From: SIG437 sp045648985
GTDB taxonomy: Bacteria; Bacillota; Clostridia; UBA1381; UBA9506
DNA length: 33,169 nucleotides
Assembly: GCA_045648985.1 (NCBI GenBank)
Contig: JAZROZ010000009.1
Span: 1-33,169 of the forward strand
Direction: 5' to 3'
The notes beneath the pieces are model-generated. The model did no database searches, was not told where the DNA came from, and worked only from the letters and a program-made list of their open reading frames with translations. Below, in pieces: positions 14,619-24,700 of the stretch (position 1 is its first letter; every line of letters starts with the position of its first letter). A program made the position numbers and the translations under genes.

Positions 14619-16451
14619 TTAGTCCACAACCTCGTAGTCAGTATCAACTACATTGTCATCAGCTGCGCCTGCATCTGCACCAGGTGCTGCGCCGCTCATA
14701 TCAGGAGCGCCCTGTGGGTTTGCCTGCTGATAAATCTTAGCACTTACTTCATAGAACTTTTTAGAAAGCTCTTCTGTAGCTGCCTTTATGCTACCTGAAT
14801 CAGTACCCTTTAAAGCTTCTTTTACTTTTTCAATCTCAGCTTCGATAGCCGCCTTGTCAGCTGAATCAATCTTATCACCAAGCTCAGTAAGTGATTTTTC
14901 ACTCTGATATACTAAGCTATCAGCATTGTTTCTGATTTCAATTTCTTCTTTTTTCTTCTTATCTTCAGCTGCAAACTGTTCAGCCTCTTTAACAGCCTTA
15001 TCAATTTCTTCGTCTGAGAGGTTAGTGTTTGCCGTGATTGTGATGTTCTGTTCGTTACCTGTTCCCATATCTTTTGCAGATACGTGAACGATACCATTTG
15101 CGTCAATATCGAATGTAACTTCGATTTGAGGAACACCTCTTGGAGCTGATGGGATTCCGTCCAAATGGAATTTACCAAGTGTCTTGTTATATGCTGCCAT
15201 TTCTCTTTCGCCCTGCAGTACATGGATTTCAACACTTGTCTGTCCGTCTGCTGCAGTTGAGAAAATTTGAGATTTCTTAGCAGGAATTGTTGTATTTCTT
15301 TCAATTAATTTTGTAAATACGCCGCCGAGAGTCTCTAAGCCCAGTGAGAGCGGAGTTACGTCTAAAAGCACGATACCACTTACATCACCTGAGAGGACAC
15401 CACCCTGAATAGCAGCACCCATAGCAACACATTCGTCAGGATTGATTCCCTTTGAAGGTTCCTTGCCTGTGATTTTTTTAACGGCTTCCTGAACTGCAGG
15501 AATTCTTGAAGAACCACCAACCAATAAAACCTTATCAATCTCATTTGCAGAAAGGCCAGCGTCTGCCATAGCTTTTCTTGTTGGTTCCATAGTAGCTTCA
15601 ACAAGGTCTTGTGTGAGTTCATCAAATTTAGCACGCGTAAGTGTTATATCAAGATGCTTAGGTCCCGTTGCATCAGCTGTGATAAACGGAAGGTTTACGT
15701 TAGCTGTTGTCATACCTGAAAGCTCAATTTTAGCTTTTTCAGCAGCCTCTTTGAGTCTCTGCATAGCCATTTTATCAGTTCTTAAGTCAATGCCTGATTC
15801 TTTTTTGAATTCATCAGCTAAGTATGTCATAACTCTTTCGTCAAAGTCATCACCGCCAAGACGGTTATTACCGCTTGTTGCTAAAACTTCAAAAATACCA
15901 TCACCAAGCTCTAAGATAGATACGTCAAAAGTACCGCCACCTAAGTCATATACCATGATTTTCTGGTCGCCTTCTTTATCCATACCGTAAGCGAGTGCTG
16001 CTGCAGTAGGCTCGTTTATGATACGCTGAACTTCTAAGCCTGCAATCTTACCTGCATCTTTAGTAGCCTGTCTTTGTGAGTCATTAAAATATGCAGGAAC
16101 TGTGATAACTGCATGAGTTACAGGTTCGCCAAGATAGCTTTCTGCATCAGCTTTGAGCTTCTGCAGTATCATAGCTGAAATTTCCTGCGGAGAATATGAT
16201 TTATCATCAATTGAAACTTTATTGCTTGATCCCATATCTCTTTTGATTGATATGATAGTTTTGTCAGGGTTTGTGATAGCCTGTCTTTTAGCTACCTGAC
16301 CTACTAATCTTTCGCCATCTTTTGAAAATGCTACAACCGAAGGAGTTGTTCTTGCACCTTCAGGGTTAGGGATAACAGTTGCTTCGTTACCTTCCATAAC
16401 CGCTATACATGAGTTTGTTGTTCCTAAGTCAATACCAATAATTTTTGCCAT
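14619..16451 (-). CDS. dnaK: Chaperone DnaK (Hsp70)
   Basis: The central Hsp70 chaperone (610 aa, normal for Firmicutes). The nucleotide-binding domain begins MAKIIGIDLGTTNSC and has VMVYDLGGGTFDVS-like phosphate loops (here IMVYDLGGGTFDVS), INEPTAAALAYG and VLLVGGSSRIP. The substrate-binding domain starts around residue 365 (VTPLSLGLETLGG), followed by a helical lid and a disordered tail ending DTDYEVVD. AGGAGGAAG precedes the ATG. It lies 42 bases after grpE and is controlled by HrcA at the operon start. Confidence 0.97.
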   Translation of the reverse strand: MAKIIGIDLGTTNSCIAVMEGNEATVIPNPEGARTTPSVVAFSKDGERLVGQVAKRQAITNPDKTIISIKRDMGSSNKVSIDDKSYSPQEISAMILQKLKADAESYLGEPVTHAVITVPAYFNDSQRQATKDAGKIAGLEVQRIINEPTAAALAYGMDKEGDQKIMVYDLGGGTFDVSILELGDGIFEVLATSGNNRLGGDDFDERVMTYLADEFKKESGIDLRTDKMAMQRLKEAAEKAKIELSGMTTANVNLPFITADATGPKHLDITLTRAKFDELTQDLVEATMEPTRKAMADAGLSANEIDKVLLVGGSSRIPAVQEAVKKITGKEPSKGINPDECVAMGAAIQGGVLSGDVSGIVLLDVTPLSLGLETLGGVFTKLIERNTTIPAKKSQIFSTAADGQTSVEIHVLQGEREMAAYNKTLGKFHLDGIPSAPRGVPQIEVTFDIDANGIVHVSAKDMGTGNEQNITITANTNLSDEEIDKAVKEAEQFAAEDKKKKEEIEIRNNADSLVYQSEKSLTELGDKIDSADKAAIEAEIEKVKEALKGTDSGSIKAATEELSKKFYEVSAKIYQQANPQGAPDMSGAAPGADAGAADDNVVDTDYEVVD

Positions 16452-16493
16452 TATATCTTCCTCCTGAAATTAAATGTAATTTTAGTTTTGGCA

Positions 16494-17012
16494 TCAGTTT
16501 GCCACTTTAACCATTGAATATCTTATAACTTTGTCTTTAAGTTTATATCCCTTTGCAAATTCTTCCACTATCTCGTTTTGACCTTTTGTTTCGTCTTCTG
16601 CGTGCATTACTGCATTGTGAACGTTAGGGTCAAATTCCTTTCCAATAGCTTCAATTTGAGAAACACCCATTTTTTCAAAGATTTCAAAAAGTTGCTTCTC
16701 TACCATACAAACACCGTCATAAAACGGAGTTTTCTCAGTTTCTGAGCTTGTAGCGCGCTGCAGGTTATCAACTACGGGGAGTAGCTTTTCGATTGTGTCA
16801 CATACAGCTAAAGTCCATAGTTCATCTTTTTCCTTCCCGGTACGCTTTTTGAAATTATCATATTCAGCAAGTGTTCTTAAATGCTTATCATAAAGCTCAT
16901 CATACTTAGCTTTAAGCTCTGAAAGCTCGTCATTTTCTTCTGTTATCTCCCCAGAAGTACTTTCCTCTATAGTTTCTTCAAGAGTTTCATTATCTTTTAT
17001 TTCTTCACTCAT
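16494..17012 (-). CDS. grpE: Nucleotide exchange factor GrpE
   Basis: The exchange factor that releases ADP from DnaK (172 aa). An acidic, disordered N-terminus (SEEIKDNETLEETIEE) leads to a long dimerising helix (LKAKYDELYDKHLRTLAEYDNFKKRT), then LLPVVDNLQRA and the beta domain with IGKEFDPNVHNAVMH and the end VIRYSMVKVA. ATG 17012 is chosen because GGAGG lies 8 bases upstream, inside the end of hrcA; the upstream in-frame ATGs lie inside hrcA with no site. The gap to the hrcA stop is 4 bases. Confidence 0.95.
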   Translation of the reverse strand: MSEEIKDNETLEETIEESTSGEITEENDELSELKAKYDELYDKHLRTLAEYDNFKKRTGKEKDELWTLAVCDTIEKLLPVVDNLQRATSSETEKTPFYDGVCMVEKQLFEIFEKMGVSQIEAIGKEFDPNVHNAVMHAEDETKGQNEIVEEFAKGYKLKDKVIRYSMVKVAN

Positions 17013-17016
17013 TAAA

Positions 17017-18090
17017 TCATCCTCCATTGTCATCTACATACAAATCGTATAAAAGCTCGCTTAAAGCATCAGAAATCTGACTGACCTTAGATATAGCTTT
17101 CTCGTAATCCATCCTTGTAGGACCTATTATTCCAAGCTTTCCCATAACCTTGTTTCCCACGTAATAGTTTGCTGTAATCACACTTGAATTTTTCATAATA
17201 CCAAGTTCATTTTCGCTTCCTATTTTCACTGTTATTTCATGCTTTTTATCAGACCCAACAGTTTCTGTTTCGGCGGGCATAAGAGCCTTTGTGAGATTTT
17301 GTTTATCATCTAAAAATTCCAAAAACTCGCGTGCGCGGTTGATGTCTGAATATTCAGGGAAATTGAATATGTTGGTAGCACCGCTTAAATATACGTTTGA
17401 TTCTTGCCTTACGTCATCAACAATTTCTGAAATAAACCCAAGTATCGGGAAAAGCATTTCATAATTTGACTGCATAGCTTCTTTTATTTCATTAATGCGA
17501 ATAGCAGTAATTTCTTCTATTGTAAGCCCTGAAAGTTTTTCTTTTAAGAGGGCAGAGAAGCTATTGATAAATTCTGTTGTTGTGCCGTTCGGGATATTAA
17601 CTCGCTTATTTTTCATAACACCTTCATGCGTTACTAAAATGATAAGCATAGAGCTTGAATCTATCGGCACAAGTTCAATCGTCTTTATCGCACCTTTTTT
17701 CATCTGAGGTGAGGTTAGAAATGCAGTATAGTTTGTAGTATTAGCCAAAAGTGCTGAAACATCACTTATAATTTTATCAATCTGTCCAAGCCTCAGCTCC
17801 ATCTGATTTTTCAAAATCGCAAGCTCTTTTAAAGTAGGCTCGCATTTTGACATAAGCTCATTTACGTAGAAACGGTAGCCTTTATCCGATGGAATTCTGC
17901 CTGCCGATGTATGTGGCTGAACGAGATAACCCATTTCCTCTAAATCTGCCATCTCATTTCGTATGGTAGCAGACGACAAGCCCAAATCAAGATTTTTTGC
18001 AATATGTCTTGAACCGATTGGCTCAGCTGTTAAAATGTGTTCGTTGATTACGGAGTGAAGTATTCTCTTTTTTCTTTCATCTATACTCAA
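17017..18090 (-). CDS. hrcA: Heat-inducible transcription repressor HrcA
   Basis: The repressor that binds CIRCE and shuts off class I heat-shock genes, needing GroEL to stay active (357 aa). A winged-helix N-terminus is seen: IDERKKRILHSVINEHILTAEPIGSR, then LSSATIRNEMADLEEMGYL and HTSAGRIPSDKGYRFYV. A GAF-like middle and C-terminal dimerisation part follow. The start is TTG 18090, 6 bases after GGAGGTG. An earlier in-frame GTG at 18120 would lie inside the CIRCE half-site and is rejected. The gene is autoregulated, as the perfect CIRCE lies 24 bases upstream. Confidence 0.95.
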   Translation of the reverse strand: MSIDERKKRILHSVINEHILTAEPIGSRHIAKNLDLGLSSATIRNEMADLEEMGYLVQPHTSAGRIPSDKGYRFYVNELMSKCEPTLKELAILKNQMELRLGQIDKIISDVSALLANTTNYTAFLTSPQMKKGAIKTIELVPIDSSSMLIILVTHEGVMKNKRVNIPNGTTTEFINSFSALLKEKLSGLTIEEITAIRINEIKEAMQSNYEMLFPILGFISEIVDDVRQESNVYLSGATNIFNFPEYSDINRAREFLEFLDDKQNLTKALMPAETETVGSDKKHEITVKIGSENELGIMKNSSVITANYYVGNKVMGKLGIIGPTRMDYEKAISKVSQISDALSELLYDLYVDDNGG

Positions 18091-18113
18091 AAGACCACCT
18101 CCATATCCTATTG

Positions 18114-18140
18114 TTAGCACTCGGCCTCTTTGAGTGCTAA
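18114..18140. promoter_or_regulatory. CIRCE operator (HrcA binding site)
   Basis: A perfect match: TTAGCACTC (18114-18122), 9 bases, GAGTGCTAA (18132-18140). It lies between the promoter and the hrcA start, the classical position. Confidence 0.97.
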
Positions 18141-18144
18141 TATT

Positions 18145-18173
18145 AAAATAACACTTTTATATACTTTTGTCAA
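18145..18173 (-). promoter_or_regulatory. Sigma-A promoter of the heat-shock operon
   Basis: Read on the minus strand: TTGACA (18173-18168), 17-base spacer, TATTTT (18150-18145). The CIRCE element begins 5 bases downstream of the -10. Confidence 0.85.
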
Positions 18174-18203
18174 TAGGTATTTTATGAACTTTTTATTAAG
18201 ATT

Positions 18204-18248
18204 AAAGGAGCTGTAGCAAAACGGATTTCATTTTGCTACAGCTCCTTT
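18204..18248 (-). terminator. 18-bp hairpin after holA, likely terminator
   Basis: AAAGGAGCTGTAGCAAAA (18204-18221) is perfectly repeated in inverted form at 18231-18248 around a 9-base loop. It follows the holA stop by about 30 bases and separates it from the heat-shock promoter. The T tract on the minus strand is short (CTCCTTTAATCTT), so termination may be incomplete. Confidence 0.7.
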
Positions 18249-18275
18249 GGGGTGGCCTTTGCTACACCCTCTTTT

Positions 18276-19289
18276 TTATACCACGCTCATAATGAAAAGC
18301 TGGAGTAATACGTTATTATCCATTGAATTGGTTTTTAGCTCTATATCAGTTTTGGTGGCTTTGGTAATAAGTTCTTTTAGCTTTTCACTCGTGAATTTAG
18401 AAGCTAATGAGAAGAATTTTTTTGCGATAAATGGAGCAATTTTTAAAGCAGATGCAATTTCTCCTGCAGATTTTCCACTTGCTGCGAGTATCTTAACACA
18501 TGATATTTTATCAAGATTATAGATAATAGCCCCCATTATCTGAGTAGGCTCTGTTTTGAGTGTTATCAAGTCGGAAAGCAGAGTAATTGCTATCTCACTT
18601 TTACCTGAAAGCATACTATCCACCATATCAAAAACTTTATCTTCAAGCTTTGGTGTTACTAAAAGGTCAATATCTTCTTTGGTGACGTCTGCTTTTTTGT
18701 CACTATATGCACAAAGCTTTTCGGCTTCATTTTTTATGTTCATCATACCGTCAGGGCATAGACTTAAAAGATAGCTGCTATCTTCTTGCGATATATTTTT
18801 ACCAAGCTTTTTAAAAAGTGTCATAATCCACTTTATCATTCTGTTCTCATCTAAATAGGAAAATTCTGCACTTATAAAATTCTTATCAATATGTTTAAAA
18901 AGTGCGCTTCGCTTGTCAATTTCTCTTTCATTAAAAATTATATAAACGTATTCCGGAATATCTTTTAAGCGCTTTTCCCAATATTCACGCACTTCTGATT
19001 TAGCCCCTGTTTTGCCGTCAGGTTTAAAAAGCATAGAATTGTCAAAAACTAAAAGTTTTTTTGTATCCATAACGGGAAGAGCTTCTATAGCTTCATCAAT
19101 CGCTCTAAGAGAGTAGTCCTTGCCGTCAAAAGTATAGTAATTAAGCTCAGGCATAACGGCAGGCATCAAAAGCGACACTAAATTCTTTTTGTAATGCAGA
19201 CGCAAAAAAGCTTCCTCACCCCAAAGCAAAAATACATTTGAGGTAACGCTTTTTGATTTTATTATTTCATCAAGAGTTTCTTTGCTCAT
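18276..19289 (-). CDS. holA: DNA polymerase III delta subunit
   Basis: The clamp-loader subunit that opens the sliding clamp (337 aa, usual for the YqeN/HolA family). The N-terminus VFLLWGEEAFLRLHYKK, with the sequence GEE in place of a Walker A, is typical, as are KKLLVFDN, VYIIFNEREIDKRSALFKHI and the helical collar with DMVDSMLSGKSEIAITLLSDLI and ALKIAPFIAKKFFSLASKF. It follows comEC by 40 bases, the same order as in many Firmicutes, and ends the operon. AAAGGA precedes the ATG. Confidence 0.93.
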   Translation of the reverse strand: MSKETLDEIIKSKSVTSNVFLLWGEEAFLRLHYKKNLVSLLMPAVMPELNYYTFDGKDYSLRAIDEAIEALPVMDTKKLLVFDNSMLFKPDGKTGAKSEVREYWEKRLKDIPEYVYIIFNEREIDKRSALFKHIDKNFISAEFSYLDENRMIKWIMTLFKKLGKNISQEDSSYLLSLCPDGMMNIKNEAEKLCAYSDKKADVTKEDIDLLVTPKLEDKVFDMVDSMLSGKSEIAITLLSDLITLKTEPTQIMGAIIYNLDKISCVKILAASGKSAGEIASALKIAPFIAKKFFSLASKFTSEKLKELITKATKTDIELKTNSMDNNVLLQLFIMSVV

Positions 19290-19329
19290 AGCAAATCCTT
19301 TCTGCCAAAAATCGTAGCAAAAGTTATAT

Positions 19330-21699
19330 CTAATTATAAATTATATTATTAATTCCCTCAGTTGTCAAAACAAATATTACATCTCCATTTAAATCTGCAC
19401 GAAAAATATGAGTATTTGCATTCTTTAGTCTATCTAAAACTTCATCAGAAGGAAAACCAAAGGAGTTTTCACCTGATGGAATAAAAGCAAACTTTGGTGT
19501 GGTTTTATAGATAAATTCTTGTGAGGAGGATGTGCTGGAGCCATGATGTCCTACTTTAAGAACATCAACATCCAAAAAGTCATCATCTATAAGGCGCATC
19601 ATATATCTTTCTCCCGTTTCTTCCAAATCTCCTGTAAACAGAAAAGAAGTATCATAATAATCAAATCTTAAAACCAAAGATGTATCATTGGTCTTTTGGG
19701 AATTTTCTGACCAGTAGTTATCAGGCATTAAAGCTGTGAGAGTAACTTCGTCTGAAAAGGTAAGACTATCTCCTGCCTTAAAGTAATAAACAGGAATTGA
19801 AAGAGTCTTTGCTTTATCTAAAAGCTTTGTTGCAGTTTCATCATTTCCAAAGGATGACGGAATAATAAGACATCCGACATCGTAGCACTCCATAACGGCA
19901 AACAGGCCACTTGTATGGTCGTTATGCGGATGCGTTGCTATCATAAAATCTATCTTCTTAACTCCTTTGCGTTTTAGGTATCTGTTCACATCAGTATTAG
20001 ATGCATCTCCATCATTTTCAGGAAAATACTCTCCACCATCTATTAATATATTAACATCATTTGTAAGGCTTATAAGTGTTGAATCACCTCGTACGGCATT
20101 TATAAATGATACATATGCTTGCGATGAGGATGAAACAGCATACGCAGAGTAGAAAAACAAAATGGTAATTAACACAGATGCAGGAAATACCATCAGTCGC
20201 TTTTTATTATATAGAAAGAAAAGAAATATGCATAAAGCAAAGGCAAACATAAATACGAAGACTAAACTCTCTTCTTTTCCAAAATATATAATTCCAAAAT
20301 CAAGCGAGCTGAAGAAATTTATTATTAACTGAGCAAGTGTTACTAAAAGTGAAAGCATACTGGCAAAGACGGAAGCAAGAGGCGTATATAATATGCTAAA
20401 CAAACAAAATACAAACCCAAAGCCTAAGATTAAAGGACATAAAGGAGTAATAAGTATATTTGCAGGAAGCGCCCACAGGGAAGTCTCACCGAACATAATA
20501 ACTGTAAACGGAAGAGTGAGCAGTTGTGCACTTATGCTTACCGATACAGTAGAAATTATAAATTTTAGGATTTTTGAGATAATGCCGCTACTTTGTCTTA
20601 GCTTTTCATAGGTCAGCTTTTCTTCTAATGGTTTTGCAAAAATTAATATTCCCAATGTTGCAGAGTATGATAGAATAAAGCTTGTCGAAAATGCAACATA
20701 CGGATTATGAGCAAGGATAAGTATGGCAGAAAATCCAAGTGATGTCAAAGGGTCTGAGCGCCTGATAAAAATATCGCCTGACAGTACACACATAGACATA
20801 ATTCCTGCACGTAGAGCAGAAGCCGTCATTCCCGTTAAAAGCATAAAACAAAATATAAAGCCGAGCATAAAAAAAGAAAATTTTTGTTTTCCCATTTTAA
20901 GAAGCTTTCGCAAAACTACAAGCATCATAACAAGATATGAAAGATGCATTCCTGAAACTGCAATAACGTGCGAAAGTCCGCTTCTTTTAAAAGCTGAGTA
21001 ATATGATGCAGGCATATCAGACTTTTCTCCTAAGAGAATTGCTTTTAAAAAAGTTGTACTGTCTTGAGAAAAATAAGAATCAATATTTGCGCAAAGACGC
21101 ATATTTAAAAGCTTGAAGAAATCAAAAACTGTATATTCTCCGCTCGAAATTATGTTTATATTATCCTCTTTTATATATCCCGTAAAGAAAATTCCCTTTG
21201 TTTTGAGATACAGACCATAGTCAAAATCGCCGTTTTTCAGAGGTTTTTCGCAAATAGTAATTTTACAGTTTGCACTAAAAACGTCACCTAAAGAAAGAGA
21301 TAAATTTTTGCTTGCATGAGTAAGCCTGATTTTGTCATTTAAGATATATTCATTATCCCCTGAAACGATAGCTAAAGCATCACAGATATAAACGCAGTAG
21401 TATTCATCTGCCTGCGGTACTTCGCATACACGCAATTTAAGTAAAGCAGAGGTGTCTTTATATGGTGTAAGCGATTTGTCAGACTCGCCTTTACTTATAG
21501 CGACGGAGCCAAAAATAAATGACAGAGCAATCAAAACAGCGATAACAGATGAATATAGGTTACGTGTTATTATAATTTTTAAAAACACCGCAAGTAAAAC
21601 GGTGAAAAAAAGTAGTGCCGCAGCGGACTGCGGCAGAAAGCGTGTTGTATATATTCCTGCTAAAAATAAGACAGAGCACCAAAACAAAGGTCTTTTCAT
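19330..21699 (-). CDS. comEC: ComEC/Rec2 DNA-uptake channel
   Basis: A membrane protein that carries single-stranded DNA into the cell during transformation (789 aa). It has N-terminal membrane segments and an OB-like domain (about 1-190), the Competence channel domain with SHVIAVSGMHLSYL (about 243-256) and many helices to about 520, then a metallo-beta-lactamase-like nuclease domain with HPHNDH at 590-595 and KVGHHGSSTS. All three parts are present, so it looks functional. ATG 21699 is preferred because AAGG lies 9 bases away; the ATG at 21708 touches it. No other competence genes occur in the window. Confidence 0.93.
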   Translation of the reverse strand: MKRPLFWCSVLFLAGIYTTRFLPQSAAALLFFTVLLAVFLKIIITRNLYSSVIAVLIALSFIFGSVAISKGESDKSLTPYKDTSALLKLRVCEVPQADEYYCVYICDALAIVSGDNEYILNDKIRLTHASKNLSLSLGDVFSANCKITICEKPLKNGDFDYGLYLKTKGIFFTGYIKEDNINIISSGEYTVFDFFKLLNMRLCANIDSYFSQDSTTFLKAILLGEKSDMPASYYSAFKRSGLSHVIAVSGMHLSYLVMMLVVLRKLLKMGKQKFSFFMLGFIFCFMLLTGMTASALRAGIMSMCVLSGDIFIRRSDPLTSLGFSAILILAHNPYVAFSTSFILSYSATLGILIFAKPLEEKLTYEKLRQSSGIISKILKFIISTVSVSISAQLLTLPFTVIMFGETSLWALPANILITPLCPLILGFGFVFCLFSILYTPLASVFASMLSLLVTLAQLIINFFSSLDFGIIYFGKEESLVFVFMFAFALCIFLFFLYNKKRLMVFPASVLITILFFYSAYAVSSSSQAYVSFINAVRGDSTLISLTNDVNILIDGGEYFPENDGDASNTDVNRYLKRKGVKKIDFMIATHPHNDHTSGLFAVMECYDVGCLIIPSSFGNDETATKLLDKAKTLSIPVYYFKAGDSLTFSDEVTLTALMPDNYWSENSQKTNDTSLVLRFDYYDTSFLFTGDLEETGERYMMRLIDDDFLDVDVLKVGHHGSSTSSSQEFIYKTTPKFAFIPSGENSFGFPSDEVLDRLKNANTHIFRADLNGDVIFVLTTEGINNIIYN

Positions 21700-21735
21700 A
21701 GAGGACATCCTTTTATAGTGTAGTTTTATATAAAA

Positions 21736-24700
21736 TCAGTCAAAAAGGCTTGTCTGATTTGTGGCTGCCATATTATTTAAAACATCATATTCTTTAAGCT
21801 TTTCAATTATGGAATTTCCTATTTTTGTTCTGCGTGCTAAATCCTCAACAGACAAAAACTCTCCAGCTTCTCTTGCTTTTAAAATGCTTTGCGCCATAGC
21901 ATCGGAAAGTCCTGCGATGGCATTGAGCGGCGGACGGATTGCGCCATTTTCTTCTAAAAATTTACTTGAATGAGATTTGTATAAATCTATCGGCAGAAAC
22001 TTTATTCCGCGTGCATACATCTCGTTGCAAACTTCCAAGATTGTGTGTACATCTTTTTCCTTTTGCGTTGCGTCAGGATTATTCTCTATTTCTTTCATAG
22101 CTGCCATAACACGTTCTTTGCCGTGAATCATCCTTTTGGCATCAAAAGCGTCAGCACGGACTGTATAATATGAGATATAAAAGCTTACAGGATAGTTTAC
22201 TTTAAAATATGCAATTCTGAAAGCCATAGTAACATAGGCTGCAGCATGTGCTTTAGGGAACATATATTTAATCTTTTTACACGAGTCGATATACCACTCG
22301 GGGACATTATGCTCGCGCATAACCGCCTCGTCTTCAGGTGATAAACCTTTTCCCTTTCTGACCTTTTCCATGATGGTAAACGATGTCAAATCAGGAACCT
22401 GATGCTGAATAAGGTAAATCATAATATCATCACGAGTACAGATAACCTCTGAAAGCGTTGCAATACCCCCACGTACTAAATCCTGTGCATTATTGAGCCA
22501 AACGTCTGTACCATGTGAAAGTCCGCTGATACGGACAAGCTCAGAAAAAGTCGTAGGTTTAGTATCAACAAGCATCTGACGGACAAAGTTTGTTCCGAAT
22601 TCAGGCACGGCAAATGTACCAACTTCACTGTTTATGTCCTCAGGCTTAATTCCAAGTGCTTCTGTATTGTTAAAAAGACTCATCGTAGGCTGGTCATCAA
22701 GTGGGATTTTTTTTGCGTCAATTCCCGTCAGGTCTTCAAGCATTCTGATTACAGTAGGGTCATCGTGACCGAGAATATCAAGCTTTAACAAGTTCTGGTC
22801 AATTGAGTGATAATCAAAATGCGTTGTTATAATATCAGTTTCTGTATCATCGGCGGGGTGCTGAACAGGAGTAAACTCATAAACTTCATTTGCACGCGGC
22901 ACAATAATGATACCGCCCGGATGCTGACCTGTTGTACGTTTTATACCGACTAGCCCTGAAAGAAGACTCATAGTCTGTGCTTTTGTATAGTTTTTGCCTG
23001 TTTTCTCGCCATGCTTTTTGATATATCCTATTGCAGTGCTTTCTGCAACAGTACCGATTGTTCCAGCTCTGAACACGTTTCCTTCGCCGAAAAGTGTTTC
23101 AGTATATTTGTGAGCGGTACTTTGATAATCACCCGAGAAATTAAGGTCAATATCAGGAGCTTTATCTCCATCAAAGCCTAAAAATGTTTCAAAAGGAATA
23201 TCATAGCCGTCTTTTTTATATTTTTCACCACAAACAGGGCATATTTTGTCTGGCATATCGGCACCGCAGGCATATGTTCCGTCTGTGAAGAATTCCGTGT
23301 TTTTACATTTTTCGCATCTGTAATGCGGAGGAAGAGAGTTAATCTCTGTAATACCTGATAAAAACGCAACCAAAGATGAGCCGACCGAACCTCTTGAGCC
23401 AACTAAGTATCCATCAGAATTAGATTTACTAACGAGCTTTTGCGCAATCATATACATAACTGAAAAACCGTATTTTATGATAGGAACAAGCTCTTTTTCC
23501 ATTCGTGCGGTTACAATTTCAGGTGGGTTTTCTCCGTATAGCGCTAAAAGTTTTTTGTTGCAAAGATCTTTTAATTCTTCCGTTGCACCCGGCATTTCAG
23601 GGGGATACGGGTCCTTTGGCACAGGACGGATGATATCCACCATATCTGCGATAATATTTGTATTTTTAACAACTACTTCATAAGCTGTATCTTTTCCCAA
23701 GTATTCAAATTCTTTAAGCATTTCATCAGTTGTACGCAAATAAAGCGGTGGCTGATTTTCTGCATCGTCGTAATCCTGAGCACTCATTAAGATTTCGCGG
23801 TATATTTTATCCTCAGGGTCTAAGAAGTGAACATCGCACGTTGCGACAACAGGTTTATTTTTTTCTTTTCCAAGCTCTACAATTTTTAAATTAAGCTCTT
23901 TAAGCTGGTCTTCGCTTGTTACTGTCTCATTTCTTACCATAAAAGCATTGTTGCCTAAAGGCTGAATTTCAAGATAATCGTAAAAATCTGCAATCTCTGA
24001 AATCTCAGATTCAAGAGCGCCTGAGCAAATTTTAGAATATAGTTCTCCTGCTTCGCATGCACTTCCTACAATCAAGCCTTCACGATGTTTTTTTAGCATT
24101 TTCTTTGTAATTCGCGGCTTTTTATAAAAGTTATTAAGATGTGAAAAAGAAACGAGCTTATAAAGGTTTTTAAGGCCTTCCTGAGTTTTTGCAAGAAGGA
24201 TTATATGGTAGCTGTCTATGAATCTTTTATTTGTATTTTCGGGAAGTTTTTCATTTATTTCATTTACACTTTTAATTCCCATTTGCTTTAGTGTGTCAAT
24301 GAAGTAGAGAAAAATTCTTGTTGTCACTTCTGCATCATTTACAGCACGATGGTGGCCCTGGAATGCAAAGCCTAAATGTTTTGCAATAACATCAAGTTTA
24401 TGTTTTTTGAGGTTTGTTAAAAGAGCCCTTGATAAAAAGAGCGTGTCAATATAGCAGAAATCAGTTTTTAAGCCTAAAATTTCTGCTTTTTTGCGAATGA
24501 ATCCCATATCAAATTTTGCATTATGTGCAACTAAGGGCGAATCTCCGCAAAACTCTATAAATCTTGGAAGAACCGTTTCGATTGCTTCGGCATCTTCTAC
24601 CATAGATTGAGTGATAGCGGTGAGTTCTGTAATTCTGTATGGGATAGGTTTTTCAGGCTTTACAAATTCTGAAAAACGGTCAACAATTTTACCGTCTTGT

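Noticed and set aside
18090..18120. Longer HrcA starting at GTG 18120
   Set aside because: That start lies inside the CIRCE half-site and has no ribosome site; TTG 18090 has GGAGGTG at the right distance.
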